A stretch of 64,000 bases of DNA, taken from NCBI RefSeq assembly GCF_000005505.3, contig NC_016133.3, positions 3,906,001 to 3,970,000 of the forward strand, in the 5' to 3' direction. Position numbers and translations under genes: made by a program. Below, piece after piece: positions 37,486-49,409 of this stretch; within the stretch, counting starts at the first letter, position 1, and the number at the start of each line of letters is the position of its first letter. The notes under the pieces are model-generated. The model was not told where the DNA came from, made no database searches, and worked only from the letters and a program-made list of their open reading frames with translations. Origin of the DNA: Brachypodium distachyon (Eukaryota; Streptophyta; Magnoliopsida; Poales; Poaceae).

Positions 37486-37972
37486 TATAGGTGGCCTCGG
37501 CCAACGAGCCGTGCTTTACCCCACTTGCACGGAATTAATCTGGCCGATCGGCCCGAGGCACAGCCAGTGCCGAGCCTGGGCCTCGACCTCAGGCACCCGG
37601 GCCGGCCCGGTACGGCCCGATTATTTATTTTTTCTTTTTTTTAGTTTTTCTATATTTGGACCACTAATTCCCAAAAATCTGCCCACCCAACAGTTTGGCC
37701 CATTATCTTTCAAATTTTGGCCCGTTTTCACCTTTTTTTAAGAATTTTTCCATAGTAGGGCCTTCTGCAACATGGCCTTTTCCCAGGCCCCGCCAGGCCT
37801 TAACGGGCCCGGGCCGACCCGACCGGGCTTGGTGCCGCGCCTGGGTCTGGAGACGGGGTTCGGGCCCGGCCCCTCTATTTCCGAGCTTCATCGGGCCGCG
37901 CCCCGACTAGGCCCGTTTAACCTGTAAGGGGCTAGAGTCGGGCTGGGCCGGGCCGTTGGCCATAGGCCTGGC
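37486..37972. mobile_element. Possible hAT-like non-autonomous element with GGCCCG subterminal repeats
   Basis: The left end GGCCTCGGCCAACGAGCC and the complement of the right end (GGCCTATGGCCAACGGCC) are near-inverted repeats. Both subterminal zones are packed with GGGCC/CCCGG motifs around an AT-rich core, a layout seen in grass hAT MITEs. The ends overlap the neighbouring element and the target duplication is not resolved. Confidence 0.45.
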
Positions 37973-38608
37973 TAACGAGCATGCTCGACTCGTTAAGACC
38001 TCGGCTCGTTATGCTCGTTAACCTTAACGAACATCAAAGTCTGTTTGGCTCGGTTCGTTTACTGGTCGCGAGCGCTCGTTGAGCTCGTTAGTGGTGAAAA
38101 AAATGGGCAGCATCTATGCAGAAAAAATGACAGACAAAACATGTGTACAACATTATATAATAAGTCCATAACAAATAAAACTAATAACCATTACAGGTTA
38201 CAACACACATACTCATAAGACTAGCAGCCATTACACAGCTTCGGTGTCCTCATACAGTACAATACAGAAACACTAATAAGACTAATATTAGTTTGACGAG
38301 AGTACGAAACGACGAGACTAGAGACCCAACTGACCTAACGAGTCTTGAGCTTGGGCCGCGTTCAGGTAGTTGGGCTATTCGGGAGGGTGTGCTGAGCCTA
38401 ACAAGTCGTGGTTACTGTGTTTGGTTCGACCGCTAGACGCCAGATAACGAGCTAACGAGCATGCTCGCGGGTCTCGCTAGTTCGGCTCGTTAAGCTTTTT
38501 AGTGTTAACGAGTTTCAGGAGGTGCTCTACTCGGTTCTTTAGTCTAACGAGCCGAGTACCAAACGAGTCGAGCTACTCTCCGAGTACCGAGTAAAATGTC
38601 CAGGTCTA
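37963..38608. mobile_element. hAT-like non-autonomous element with ACGAGC subterminal repeats
   Basis: A 646-bp segment begins TAGGCCTGG and ends CCAGGTCTA, inverted repeats with one mismatch. Multiple ACGAGC/GCTCGTT motifs crowd both subterminal regions. The flanking 8-mers GTTGGCCA and GTTGACAA match at six of eight bases, consistent with an aged 8-bp hAT target duplication. Confidence 0.65.
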
Positions 38609-40557
38609 GTTGACAACCTATAACTGTGAGGTTGCATAGCGGCCGTGCGGTGAAATCTAGTTCTTGGAAAGCAAAAATTGACAAGAAGGCATAGTTCTTC
38701 TATGATAAAATGTACTCACTCCATCCATAATAAAGTGTCGGAGCATAAAATTAGTACACTAACTTTGGTAGTACTGTACAACATGAGAACATCATAGTGC
38801 AACAAGTACACTAACATGGAAGCTTAACAACTAATTAATGAAAAAAAAGATATCGTATCCTAAATTTTGCGAATAACATTAATAAAAAGGTTTTGTGCAT
38901 CACTCGATGCTAAAAGAACGTATCCTAAATTTAGGATCATTTTGATCGTGAAACCCGAGACAAATTCTAAATTTGCGCTCACAAAACGTATTTTAGAAAC
39001 ATTCAGATACGACGGTTAGATACGAAAGAGATTTGATGCCATTGGGGATGTCCGACGTACAAATACCTTCGTTTCTAAAAAAAAAGACAAAAAAAGACAA
39101 GAGCAGACAGTCTGACTGAGATGGAAAGAGAGAGCACATATTGAAAAGAAAAAGAAACTGTCGAACATCAGACATGAGCATTACACTAATTAAGCATACG
39201 CGGTCACCGATCCACGTACTCACTAGGATGCGTGTCGTCCAATATTAGGCCCCGCGCATATACTCATCGGCAGTTTCGCTAATGAGCTTGTGCAGCACGG
39301 AATCAGCGAAGGAAAGAGACATCTTTTTCTTCTCAGGAAGGAAGAAAGAATTTGATCGTGGGCAAATGGCAATTAATTAACTAATTAATCAACGGTGAGA
39401 CGTAGTGCGAGCAAGAGGACAAAGCAGCCAACTCGGCCAAGTGCGTCACCTGACTCGCACACCTCCTTTCCTGTCTCGTCGGATCCTCCACGGCATGATC
39501 GCGGATTCTGTCTGGAGAACACAAAACTGCAATATCTTGTTTAATCAATTGCCCTTAAAATCTACAGGCCGTCTGAACTGGCCCCAAATTTTTCATGAAA
39601 CATACTGTCTGGAAGAAAAAAAAATGTCTCACTTTGAAGTTAGAAAAAAACAGGTGATGGAATGCATGGCGAGACATAAGCTTGTGTATCTGTCCGCATT
39701 CGAGAGAATCAGAGAAACAATGGATCCTTAAGCACGAAGGAACTTTTGTCTCGACCGAATCTTCTCGTCTCTTCTTTAAGATCAGAAGGATCCATAACGA
39801 GCTAGGTGCATGCACCTGTCGCAGCCTCGTTTATGCAAAGGCAAAAAGGTTTGCAGGCAGGCACCACGGCGAGTTGCCCCCCTGGGTGTGCACAGACGAT
39901 CCCGAGGCGCTGACGCGGACCTGGGTCCCACCGGTGGTGGCCGGCCATGCGACGCACCTGCGTCGCGTCTGCCCCTACATGAATTCTTTCCCTCTTCACC
40001 GACACCACGACCCCACTTGAATGCAGCCCCACATGTCAGTGAAGGTGCAGGAAATGGAATCGGGTGCGCACGGACAGCGGAATCCACGTGCTCCGCCCTC
40101 GCGTCCCCGGAGGTCGGTGTGGATCCGAGTCAGCTCCAATTCCGCTAGCGGACGTGAATTGTCCGGAATGCCCCTGGCGATGTTTTAACGCCGGTGCGGT
40201 GCGAGGCGCGACAACTTTTTTTTTTCTTTCTTCTTCCTGGTGACGTCCTCCGGTTCGTCGTGGTGTCCAGCTCTCCCCGCCGACCTCGACTTTTGGTCTG
40301 GTCTGGTTTGGTGGCTAGCGAAGCCAGGCATTGGTTTGGTTTGGTTTGGTTTTGCCTTTCCGGAAATGCCCTTGCTGTTTTGTCCTAAACGACCATGTGT
40401 TGTTTACTTTGTCGGGTTTCTTTTTCGGCTGAAACAACTGTGAGATTTCTCTCTGTTTAGAAATGCGATCGGCATGAGTGTTTCAAATGTTAATAGTAAT
40501 GGTACAACAATGCATGCATGAATTATCTCTTACAAATTCAACACGGCTTAAAAATTA

Positions 40558-40670
40558 CTCCTTCCGTTTAATAATTCTTGTCGAAATATTACATGTATCT
40601 AGATGTTTTTTAGGAATAGATACATCCATTTTTGAGCAAATTTAAGACAACAATTATGGAACGGAGGTAG
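40558..40670. mobile_element. Stowaway-type MITE
   Basis: A 113-bp element with ends CTCCTTCCGTTTAATAATT and AATTATGGAACGGAGGTAG, flanked by TA on both sides. The inner ATGTATCTAGATG/ATACATCC blocks are shared with the copy in the V-ATPase gene. Confidence 0.85.
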
Positions 40671-41148
40671 TATTTCAATACGAATCAAATGACACGCTTT
40701 TGTGTAATATGATCTATTCCTGGTAGTCGTTGAACAAAAATTGGATAAGAGATAAATCTTTTCATGGAAAACATGGACAGATTAAATTTTCTCAAATGGA
40801 GTATATGGTAGCTGCATAAGAGGCATGTCATTCCATCTATTTAAAGATTTCTTCTTTTCATCACCATTTGAGTCGGCGATCTAGTGTTTTACTAACCCGG
40901 TGCCGGTGCTCTTTATGTTTTAAGATATGAGTAAATTGTTTCTTCTTTTTTACTTATTTAATTTGTCTGGGCCATGAGTAAACGTCACTACCTAAAACGG
41001 GTTGTCGAAATTCAGATATGGTTGGATATGTCCAAATTAACATGATATATAGTGATAAAAAACATATCAATTGGACCATTCTGATTTAAAATGTTGGCTA
41101 CTCCACTAATAAAGAGGTACCTTAAGGTGTTAAGAAAAACCAATCGGA

Positions 41149-41909
41149 CGCGTTTTCCACCCGATAAGAAAAAGCTCCTGCCCTAGCCGCCGCCCACCGC
41201 CGTTCCAGATCGATCTCGTCTCTCGGCCGGCCGGCGGGGAAGGGCGTCCCTGCTTCTTCTATTTTAGTGCTTTAGTATGTCTTAAAAATTAGGGTTTGGT
41301 CAACCGGCAGCCGAGTTATGGTGGTGATGGCGGCACTGTGCTGGTCAATAATAAGGTTTTTCCGACTCCTCACCACGTCGTCGACAGCGATCCTGACGGT
41401 GGCGTTGAGGAATGCGGGACGGTTGGTCACTACTCTTTTGGAGTGGTGGATTTGGTTTTGTGTTTATGATTTGCATGTCTGCGTGTATCGGTTTATTGAA
41501 TCTTTTCTGATCGATGAGATTCTGCCAGCTTCGACCTCATCGTGGAGTTGTGCGACCAGGTCTTCTCGGATCCATCTGGACGGATCTGGAATGATCATCC
41601 AATCCTCTTCGTTGTCTTCTTCTCCGGGACGGTGGTCTGTTTCTCAGATCACTATCGTCAGCGTCTTCTGGCTTCGACCGGTGACTTCCCAGCTGCTACG
41701 TCAACAACGGTTTTCTAGCTCCGACGTGGTTGGGATGTTCAGAGGCAACATCGAGTTTCGTTCATGGCGCGCCACCGGCGAGTGCAGGAGAAAGACAACG
41801 ACGCGTACATATAAGAACGCGTGTGTAATTTTCTTTTCTTTTAAATATGATTTCGTAAGGGTTGGTTGATTTTAATATATGGCATTGGTGTTCTCACAAA
41901 AAAGAGAAT
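41149..41909 (+). mobile_element. Non-LTR-type retroposed segment with 15-bp target duplication
   Basis: The 761-bp segment is flanked by GAAAAACCAATCGGA (41134-41148) and GAAAAATCAATCGGA (41910-41924), 14 of 15 identical. It starts GC-rich (CCTAGCCGCCGCCCACC) and ends in an A-rich tail (TTCTCACAAAAAAGAG). This is the signature of target-primed reverse transcription: a SINE, a truncated LINE or a retroposed transcript. No recognisable reverse transcriptase or host exon was found inside. Confidence 0.7.
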
Positions 41910-42498
41910 GAAAAATCAATCGGAAAGAAAAATCGTTTTAGAATTAAAAGGCGTGTGTGGAGGACAAGGGTGGCATCCGTTGTGATCTTAGGAAATGACG
42001 TACAACGTCCGTTACATCGCCACCAAACGGAGTAGATATCAAATTGTTTTTCTGGTCAATTTTTTTAACTATTCCGGTAAAAAAAATGTAGAGGCCGCTG
42101 CGATTCTTTTCAAAAAAATGTTTTAAGAAAATTGTAGAATTAAAATCATGGCCCGGTTGGGGAAATGGTGGCGATCGAGTGGCAAACATGTAGATACCTG
42201 GAAGAACATGTCCAAGAGACGAACCGAACCGCTTTCCACGCCCGCCTTCCTCCTTCCAGCTCCAGCCAGCCGCTTTTTCTCGCCCCTTTCCTCCCGCCCC
42301 TCTGATTGATCGCCGAAAAGAAGCTTTTGGCAGCGTTCCGCTTCACCGCGGCATCTCTAAAAGCACCCCATCCGACGCCGACGCCACGCCCCGGAGCACT
42401 CACCAGACCCAACCTGCTCTCCTCACCTCACCTCAGCTCCCTCCCCACGTGCAAACGCGGCGCGGCGCCGGAGGAATCGATCGACAGAGGAGGCGGCG

Positions 42499-44995
42499 AT
42501 GAAGAAGTGCGCGTCGGAGCTGGAGCTGGAGGCCTTCATCCGCGGCCGGGGCGCCGCCGCGGCCGCCGTCGCCGAGCAGAAGCCCGGGCACGCCGCCGCG
42601 GCCGCCGCCGGCACGCACGGGCCGTTCGGGGTGTTCTCCGCCGCCGACCTCGCCGGCTTCGGCTTCGCCGACTCGGTGAGTGCTCTTCATCTACGATCCC
42701 TAGCTTCCTTCGTGTTCTGCGGCAGAGGAACCAAGGAAGCTGGTGTGTGTACATCACAGTAAAGAATTAGTAATAAGTATACTGTTTAATTGGGCAAATT
42801 AACTGAAGGCGATTTCATTGTTATAAGATGGTATTTCCGCTTTGCGTGATTCGTGTTATATCACTATAATTAATTTAATCTCCTGTAATCTGTGGACGGG
42901 ATATTGTCTAGTCTTTCCAACATGAGAATTTAAATACCCTAATACGTATGAAAAATACTATCAGACAAGTGGATCATGTCTTCTAAGCATAGGAGAGAGA
43001 AATAAAACCGATCATGTTTCGCAGTAAAATAAAGTCATATGTTGGGGACTACCAGGAGGTCTTAAGATTCTCATGTCAAGGTTAAGAGTGGGTTCACTAA
43101 TCACTACTGTATTTTGTTATCAGTCAAATTTTGGTCACAGCAGAAATCACTGAAATTTTGGTGGCTTCTTTTTCCCGGTCAACCCCGAAGTTTTTGTTTG
43201 TATTTGACCAAAATTCAACCGGAAAATGCCGAAATTTCACAAACAAATAAATTATGTTTAATTTTCCCTTATCAAATGTCACCGATACTTTTTTTGGTCA
43301 GAAATACAATTTAGTGAAAATGGTGAACCCAATATTACCTGGTGAATTTCGCAAAAAAAATATTAGCTGGTGAAAATACTGGTTTTCTGAAATGTGTATA
43401 ACTCACCGGTATGTAATTATCAAGGGCCCACTTGTATGTAAGATTGAGGACTTGAGGTGGCTCGGAAGTCAGAACTAGAAGATGCAAGAAATTACTACTG
43501 TTAGAATTGTTGTACACCCTTCACGTGCATGATTGCTGTGTGCTGAGTTTGTTTTTGTTCCTGTCCAAGCAGAATACCCTCAATGGAGGCATTCACAATC
43601 ATCTGTGGTCCCAGTCCCCAAACCTCGGTGCAAGGCTTCCTGCGGTCTCCACAACAATCGACTCTCAGTCGTCAATCTATGGTATCACCTCACATAAACC
43701 CTCATCCACAGTTTTCAGTTCATAAAAGTGCGGTTACAATAAAAATTCAGTTCTTTCTGGCATGATTTTTTCATTACTACACTGCACACTGAATCACATG
43801 TAGTTTAGATTTTCGGCAGATGGAGATTTGAGCAATTACCCATCGACAAATATCGGTGTAATTAAGATCCAAATTGGACCTTTTTTCTCCAGAAAAGAAA
43901 ATTTGACTCAATTCTGAATTTTACAACAAAATTTCAGTTCTTGTACTGGTCTTGCTCATGCTCTGTTCAATCTTTTTGCAGCAGCAGCAAGTCCCACGTC
44001 AGCGACTAATCTAAGTATGAAAGAGAACCAAGGTTTCGGAGGCACCAGTGGTTCAGACTCCGACAGCGAATCGATGTTTGACATGGAGGGTGGCCTGTGC
44101 GACCAGAGCACAAACCCAACTGACGTGAAGAGGATGAGACGGTATACCAAGAAACATGAAACAATTATGTAGCACTTAGTGTTCATCTTTGCAGATAAGT
44201 GTTGAACGATTGTTTTGAAATCACAGGATGGTGTCCAACCGGGAGTCGGCTCGTCGATCAAGGAAGAGGAAGCAAGCTCACTTAGTTGAGCTCGAGACAC
44301 AGGTAATGAAACGCTGCAGCGTGTAATCCACACTTGCATTGAGTTCAGCTGAAGTTTGTGAAAACAGGAAGGGTATATCTGCAGTCGTCAAATACTATCG
44401 CTATTTGTACCGAATATCCCAGCACAATTTCTCGAGTTCATTCTGACATGTCAACTGTGATCAAATAGGTTGATCAGCTCCGGGGCGACAACGCGTCCAT
44501 CTTCAAGCAGCTGACTGACGCCAACCAGCAGTTCACCACCGCGGTGACCGACAACCGGATCCTCAAGTCGGACGTCGAGGCGCTCAGGGCCAAGGTGACT
44601 ACATCTCAACTCTCAAATGGGAAGGAACCACACTGATGATCAACCGATCACAGCAGCCATTCTGATGCCATGGAGCCATACGCTGCGTTGTTGTTGTTTT
44701 CCAGGTGAAGCTGGCAGAGAAAATGGTGTCGCAGGGCGCGCTGTCGTGCGGGCTGGGCCACCTGGGCCTGTCGCCGGCAGCTCTGGTCCCGGACGGGCTT
44801 GCCGGGCTGGACTTCCTCCCAGGCGGCGGCGCCGACGATGCGTGCTTCGCGAGCCTGTCCCCGGCCGAGCAGGTGCAGGGCTCGCCGATGCAGAGCATGG
44901 CCAGCCTCGAGAGCCTCGATCACGGTGGCCGGATGCCCGGCGGCGGCGACGTCTGGGGCTGGGACTCCAACTCCAACGGCGCCTTGTCCAAGTGA
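42499..44995 (+). CDS. RISBZ4: Group-C bZIP transcription factor (Opaque2/RISBZ type), 312 aa
   Basis: Nuclear bZIP transcription factor related to cereal Opaque2/RISBZ regulators that bind ACGT or GCN4-like elements. Six exons, 42499-42675, 43573-43681, 43982-44141, 44227-44302, 44469-44594 and 44705-44995, give 312 residues. The six-exon layout, with the basic region on its own small exon, is typical of group C. The N-terminus is Ala-rich and contains the conserved [16 protein letters not shown]. The acidic [13 protein letters not shown] precedes the basic region [15 protein letters not shown] (N153 to R161 is the N-x7-R spacing), which runs into a long leucine zipper with heptads to ~195. 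The symbol rests on rice collinearity and is tentative; the acceptor of exon 3 is a CAGCAGCAG tandem. Confidence 0.92.
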
Positions 44996-45487
44996 GAGCC
45001 ACGCAGACAGCTGCTGCTGCTGCCGCTACGTTCCACATCTGCCTTAGTAATCTGTAAGAGAGGGCGTCGTTGGGTTCTTACTAGCTGATGAAAACTCCTG
45101 ATGGACTTGAGTTTTTCAGAGTCCTCTCGTGTCCTGTCAGTTACTATCACTTATCAGTACCTTACCTATCGGTATATGTTTGTGCTAAGTGGCTAAACTC
45201 CGATGCATTAATACTGTGGTAATCCACTATTAAAGATCTTAATTAGAAGATGGTTGCATTAGATGTCCTGACGGTGTTATGTTGCTGGGCTTCATCATCA
45301 GGAAGGGACAGATTCCTCGGTGAATTCCTGGATTGAATGCTTCTTTTTCAGAACAATTTTGTTTGCCTGACATGCTATATTTTCCGCGATGGATTAGAGA
45401 ATAAATTCGATACATTAGTTTACCAATCACTATTCTAATTAGCAGCTTGATCTATACAGATTAGAGCTCCCCTCGAGGCGCCAAGTG
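44996..45487. other. Convergent 3' ends of bZIP and DUF632 genes
   Basis: Only 492 bp separate the stop codons of the two converging genes. No other feature was recognised; both 3' UTRs must lie here and may overlap. Confidence 0.7.
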
Positions 45488-47809
45488 CTACTGTCGGTCG
45501 TTTTGGATCGAGCCGTCGTCCCTTCCCGCCATTTCCCCCTCCCTGTCACCCTCTTCCATCTCCGCCACCAGCTCGCCGTACGCCGCGGAGGCCACGCCGC
45601 CAGCCTCGGCAATCGCCTCCAGCGCCGCCGCCAGACCAGCGCACACTCTCCTCTTCCCTTCCTCCTCGCTCGTCTCCTCCTGCTCCTCCTCCCCGGCTCC
45701 ACGCCGCCGCCTCGCGGCAGTCGCGATGGCGCTCGCCTCGGACGCCACGGCCTCCACGGCCCTGCTCGCCGCCTCCACGTCCACGGCCTCGACCGCGCGC
45801 GCCCAGGCAACGAGCAGCCGCGGCATCGGCGTCGGCATCTGCGCGCTCCCCTGATCCTGATTCTCGGCGTCGTCCTTGACGCAGCTCCGCGCCCAGCCCC
45901 ACAGAGCCGCCGCGTACCCGCGCTGCGATTCCGCCCACGCCTCCGTCGCCGCGCGCCACCCGCGGAGCTCCGTAGCGAGCGCGCCCGCCGCCGCAGCCGC
46001 GCGCGTCTGCCCCGGCGGCGGCGGCGGCGGGCCCCTGATCCCTCCAGCGGCGGCAGCGGCGGCCGACGAGGAGGACAGGAGCGCGCTCGCCTCGTCCGCC
46101 GTGCGCTTCATCACCCGGTGCGCGTCCGCTATCACTCTCCACATCCCCGCCAGCCTAAGCAACACAGCACAGACAATACATCAAGCACTTGGAGGGCGCC
46201 ATTGTTTGTGCGAGATCAAATCGAAGCAGAGCACGTGCGGTGCGTACGTACCCTCGGATGAGTTGCGCGAGCTGCGGGAGGAGCTCGTGGTCGCGGAGGG
46301 CGGAGACCCGCCTGGACACGGCGTCGACGGAGGTGAGGGCGATCTTGAGCTTGGTGCGGAGGTCCCTCATGGCGGCCCGCGTCCTCTCGATGGCGAACGG
46401 CTCGGCGCCGTTGGCGTCCTGGCTCCGCAGCTGCGCGCACTTCTTCTCGTACGCCAGCCGCACCCGCTCCGCTGCCTGAAAGAAGAAACAAATATTTTTC
46501 ACTTTTTTCAGTCTGAAGTCTGAATTCTGAACATGAGTTGAGTTCACTTCAATCGTGGGAGGAGTTGGTATTGGTACCCTGACTTCATCGTAGAGCCTCT
46601 TCTCCCACTCGTAGAGCCTGTCAAGGCTCTCCCTGTGGCTCTGGAAGAGCTGGAACGGCTCCGGCGAGGCTTCCCAGCCGCCTTGCTCGCCGCCATCGCC
46701 CTCGCCGCCGTCCTCGGCATCGCCTCTCGGAGGAGCAGGTGGTCGAACTGTCTATGTACAAGGATTGCAACGATCAATGCTACAGCTCTACTATACCAGC
46801 AATTGACACAACGACAGGGGATAATTGTTCAGAGTTCAGACAGGAGGAGGCATTTGTACGTACCTTTCCTTTTGTAGGGGACGACCTCGAGCAGCACGGA
46901 GACCTCGGCGGCGGTGTCCGCGACCTTGGCGAAATGGCCCTGGATGTCCCTCATGGCCTCCGCCACGCTCGCCGGCGGCCTGTCGACGTACACGGTGAAG
47001 TGGCCCGGGGCGCTCTGCTGCTCGACCTCCGCGCCCGCCATCACCCTCAGCTCGTTAATCACGCCCACCACCTTCTCCTTCTTCTCCTCTTCATCCTCCA
47101 TTGCCTTCAGCTTCACCTCTCCTCCCTCTGCTGCCTCTTCTTCTTCCTCCTCCGATTCGCCTTCTTCATCCCCACTGCTACCGCCGCCGCCATCGTCGTC
47201 GTCATCGGTTGCTTCTTCCAGCTCCGGCATCTCCTCATCTCCTTCTTGATCCTCATCCTTCGCCTCTTCGACTTCGACGCCGTAATTCACATACCGATCT
47301 CGACCGGGCAGCGAAGAGAAAGGGTCGGCCCAGAACAAGTCCCACCCCGGCGGCGGCGGCCGCGACGGAGACGGAGAAGAAGAATCCGGCACGTCAATCA
47401 CCGGAAGAGAACCAAAGAAGAACCCCTCAACGACGGCGTTCTGGGCACCCTCGTCTTGTTCATCCCAGTACTGCTCCACCACGAGCGGATGCACGGGAGC
47501 CCCGCCCTGCCTGAGGCAGTTCACCACGAACACATTCTTCTTCGTGTCCGGCGAGGCGGGGAGGTGCCTGCAGAGGAGCGTCGGGGGATCCCCCTGGTAC
47601 TGCTGCTGGAGGAAGTGGAGGTGCTCGTCCTCGGCGAGGTAGTAGAAGAGCGCGAGCGAGACGCGGCGGAGCGACTGGAGGTAGGCGACGTGGGAGGAGG
47701 CCAGGAGGTGCCGCTGCGCCACCGCCTTCTTCACGAAGCCCCGCCGCTCGTGGCACGCGCGCACCGCCTCCTCCTCCTCCAGCCTCGGCTTCGACGACGA
47801 GCAGCCCAT
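45488..47809 (-). CDS. DUF630/DUF632 protein, N-myristoylation signal, 668 aa
   Basis: Plant-specific membrane-associated protein of the DUF630-DUF632 family. Four minus-strand exons, 47809-46864, 46747-46578, 46475-46252 and 46154-45488, give 668 residues. The protein starts MGCSSSK, an N-myristoylation site that should tether it to membranes. DUF630 occupies about residues 1-60 (RCxxRxxFVKxAVxxRHxLAxxHxAYxxSL pattern). A Pro-rich and then very acidic Asp/Glu tract (about 190-260) follows. DUF632 starts near 285 and carries HRESLDRLYEWEKRLYDEV and AYEKKCAQLRSQD. No catalytic motif is visible. Family members have been linked to leaf rolling and growth, but the biochemical role is unknown. Confidence 0.92.
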
Positions 47810-48963
47810 CGCTCACTAGTCACTACTCCCCGCCGCCGCCGGCCAGGTTGCTATTGCTAGCTAGCGCTGCTGCCTTTGATCGGATTCGATCGGAGCAGGC
47901 AAAGAAGAAGATCAGGTGGGATTAATTAGCTCGATCGGTATTGATATAGGTATACGGTGGATCGAGGTTAAAAAGTCCTGATGCTTTGGTGATGTCCGTC
48001 GTGTATCATCTGTCTGCAAGAAAAGAACATTTACTTGGGACGAGGCATTTTTACAAGGAATCATTCGTCGGGAAGATATGAATGCAACACTTCACACTGC
48101 TTCCTTGCTTTTCTTGTTAGATACGTGTGCAACAGCCAGGGTTCTTCGGTTACCCGGTAAACGGTCATACCGGTTTGAACAAAGTTTGGACAGGTTTATC
48201 AGTTTTGCTCAAACTTTGTGGTAAAAACACCGGTAATCTGTCCGGGGTAAAAAAATCGTACACCTCGGCCAAATATGTATGAAGATTTTTTTTTTGTAAA
48301 ATAGCACACTAAAATTCAAAGATTAAAACGAGTATATATGTGAGATGACCCATTTCAAGAAGAGAAAAAAGAGGGTGATCCAATGGATTGAGTGGGTCAC
48401 CCGAAAGTTCTGAGATAGCAAATTGCAATGTGTGAACTTAATATACGGCAAGCATAAATCATACACTAGCCGAACGGCATCCTTTCACATGAATCTTAGG
48501 AGGAGAAAATAGAATAATTATTTTTCGATAAAAGACCTTTTGGGCCCAGCTTTATTACAAAGCCGAAAGTATCAAATAGAAGAATTATTCATGCGAGTGG
48601 GCTCTATCTCATGTGTCCATGGGGGAAAGGCCCGTGTCAACAGAATATGTTCGTTCCATCACCTTCCAATTTGTCAGTTGGGGCACTAAACAACTGAATA
48701 TTGCACCCCCACGATCAACGTGTGCATTCTAGCATAATGATGAGCTGCTATAAGAACATTCTTTATTTTGTTTTGATATTTAAAGACTTCTTTTCATGTC
48801 TCTTTTTTTTACCTGCATGCATTAATGTATAGGTTGCACTGCAATGGTTTGTATCGTTCTTGTCTTGGTACTAGTGTTTTTTTTTTGCGAATTCGGTACT
48901 AGTGTTTTGACTTGATATCACTGTTTCGACTTGGTACCAATGTATTTCAACATTAAATAGACA

Positions 48964-49008
48964 CTCCCTCAGATCCGTAGACATTTATTATGGATTGAAT
49001 GGAGGGAG
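48964..49008. mobile_element. Internally deleted Stowaway remnant
   Basis: The ends CTCCCTCAGATCCGTAGAC and GAATGGAGGGAG lie 45 bp apart. This looks like a Stowaway MITE that has lost its centre. Confidence 0.55.
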
Positions 49009-49273
49009 TTATCATTTTTTTTCCGCATTATTCCAATTTTCGAAAGTAATGGTCCTCAGTGTGATAAAGAGAATCCAAAGTTTGCCCTTCAAGATCAGCC
49101 AGGCAAAGAACGTGAGACCCACGTGTTCGGACGACAAAGAACAGACCGTGGGACCCAGATGTCAGCTTCCCCAGACAAACGACCCGGCACGGGAGACCGT
49201 ACAACACACCCGGCAATCAGGACAAAACAAAACTTAAACCCGAGAAGACGAAGATCGAACACACGACGGCATC

Positions 49274-49282
49274 TATTTAAAG
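49274..49282 (+). promoter_or_regulatory. TATA-like element of V-ATPase A gene
   Basis: TATTTAAAG lies 136 bp upstream of the start codon and is followed by a C/T-rich leader. The distance fits a transcription start near 49305. Confidence 0.45.
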
Positions 49283-49409
49283 CGAAATCCGCCACCCCCA
49301 ACACTCCGTCGCCCCGTCCTCTCCCTCCTTCCCTCTCCCAGCCCTCTCTCCCTCTCCGACCAGATCGAGGCGCCGCGAAGGATCCGACGACCAGACGACG
49401 CCCGCGGCC

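Larger units (their letters stand above)
36110..42498. other. 6.4-kb transposon-rich interval between HKT and bZIP
   Basis: No gene is supported. It contains a Stowaway MITE, two adjacent hAT-like elements, a half Stowaway near 38720-38760, a further Stowaway, and a 761-bp retroposed segment. Stretches near 37260-37410 and 39800-40330 are GC-rich without recognised coding content. The last ~200 bp are the bZIP promoter and leader. Confidence 0.65.
47810..49409. other. Divergent promoter region of DUF632 and V-ATPase genes
   Basis: A 1.6-kb interval between divergent genes. A possible foldback repeat built on ACCGGTTTGAACAAAG and CTCAAACTTTGTGG lies near 48170-48240, and a short Stowaway derivative is at 48964-49008. 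The V-ATPase core promoter is at 49274 and its CT-rich leader is at 49300-49380. Confidence 0.55.

Noticed and set aside
41318..41869. 183-codon plus-strand open frame
   Set aside because: It lies wholly inside the retroposed segment, starts mid-element, and shows no recognisable domain; it is better explained as chance within a GC-rich sequence.
45485..46523. Long plus-strand open frames across the DUF632 gene
   Set aside because: They are antisense shadows of GC-rich coding exons; the minus-strand model has conserved family motifs and consistent splicing.
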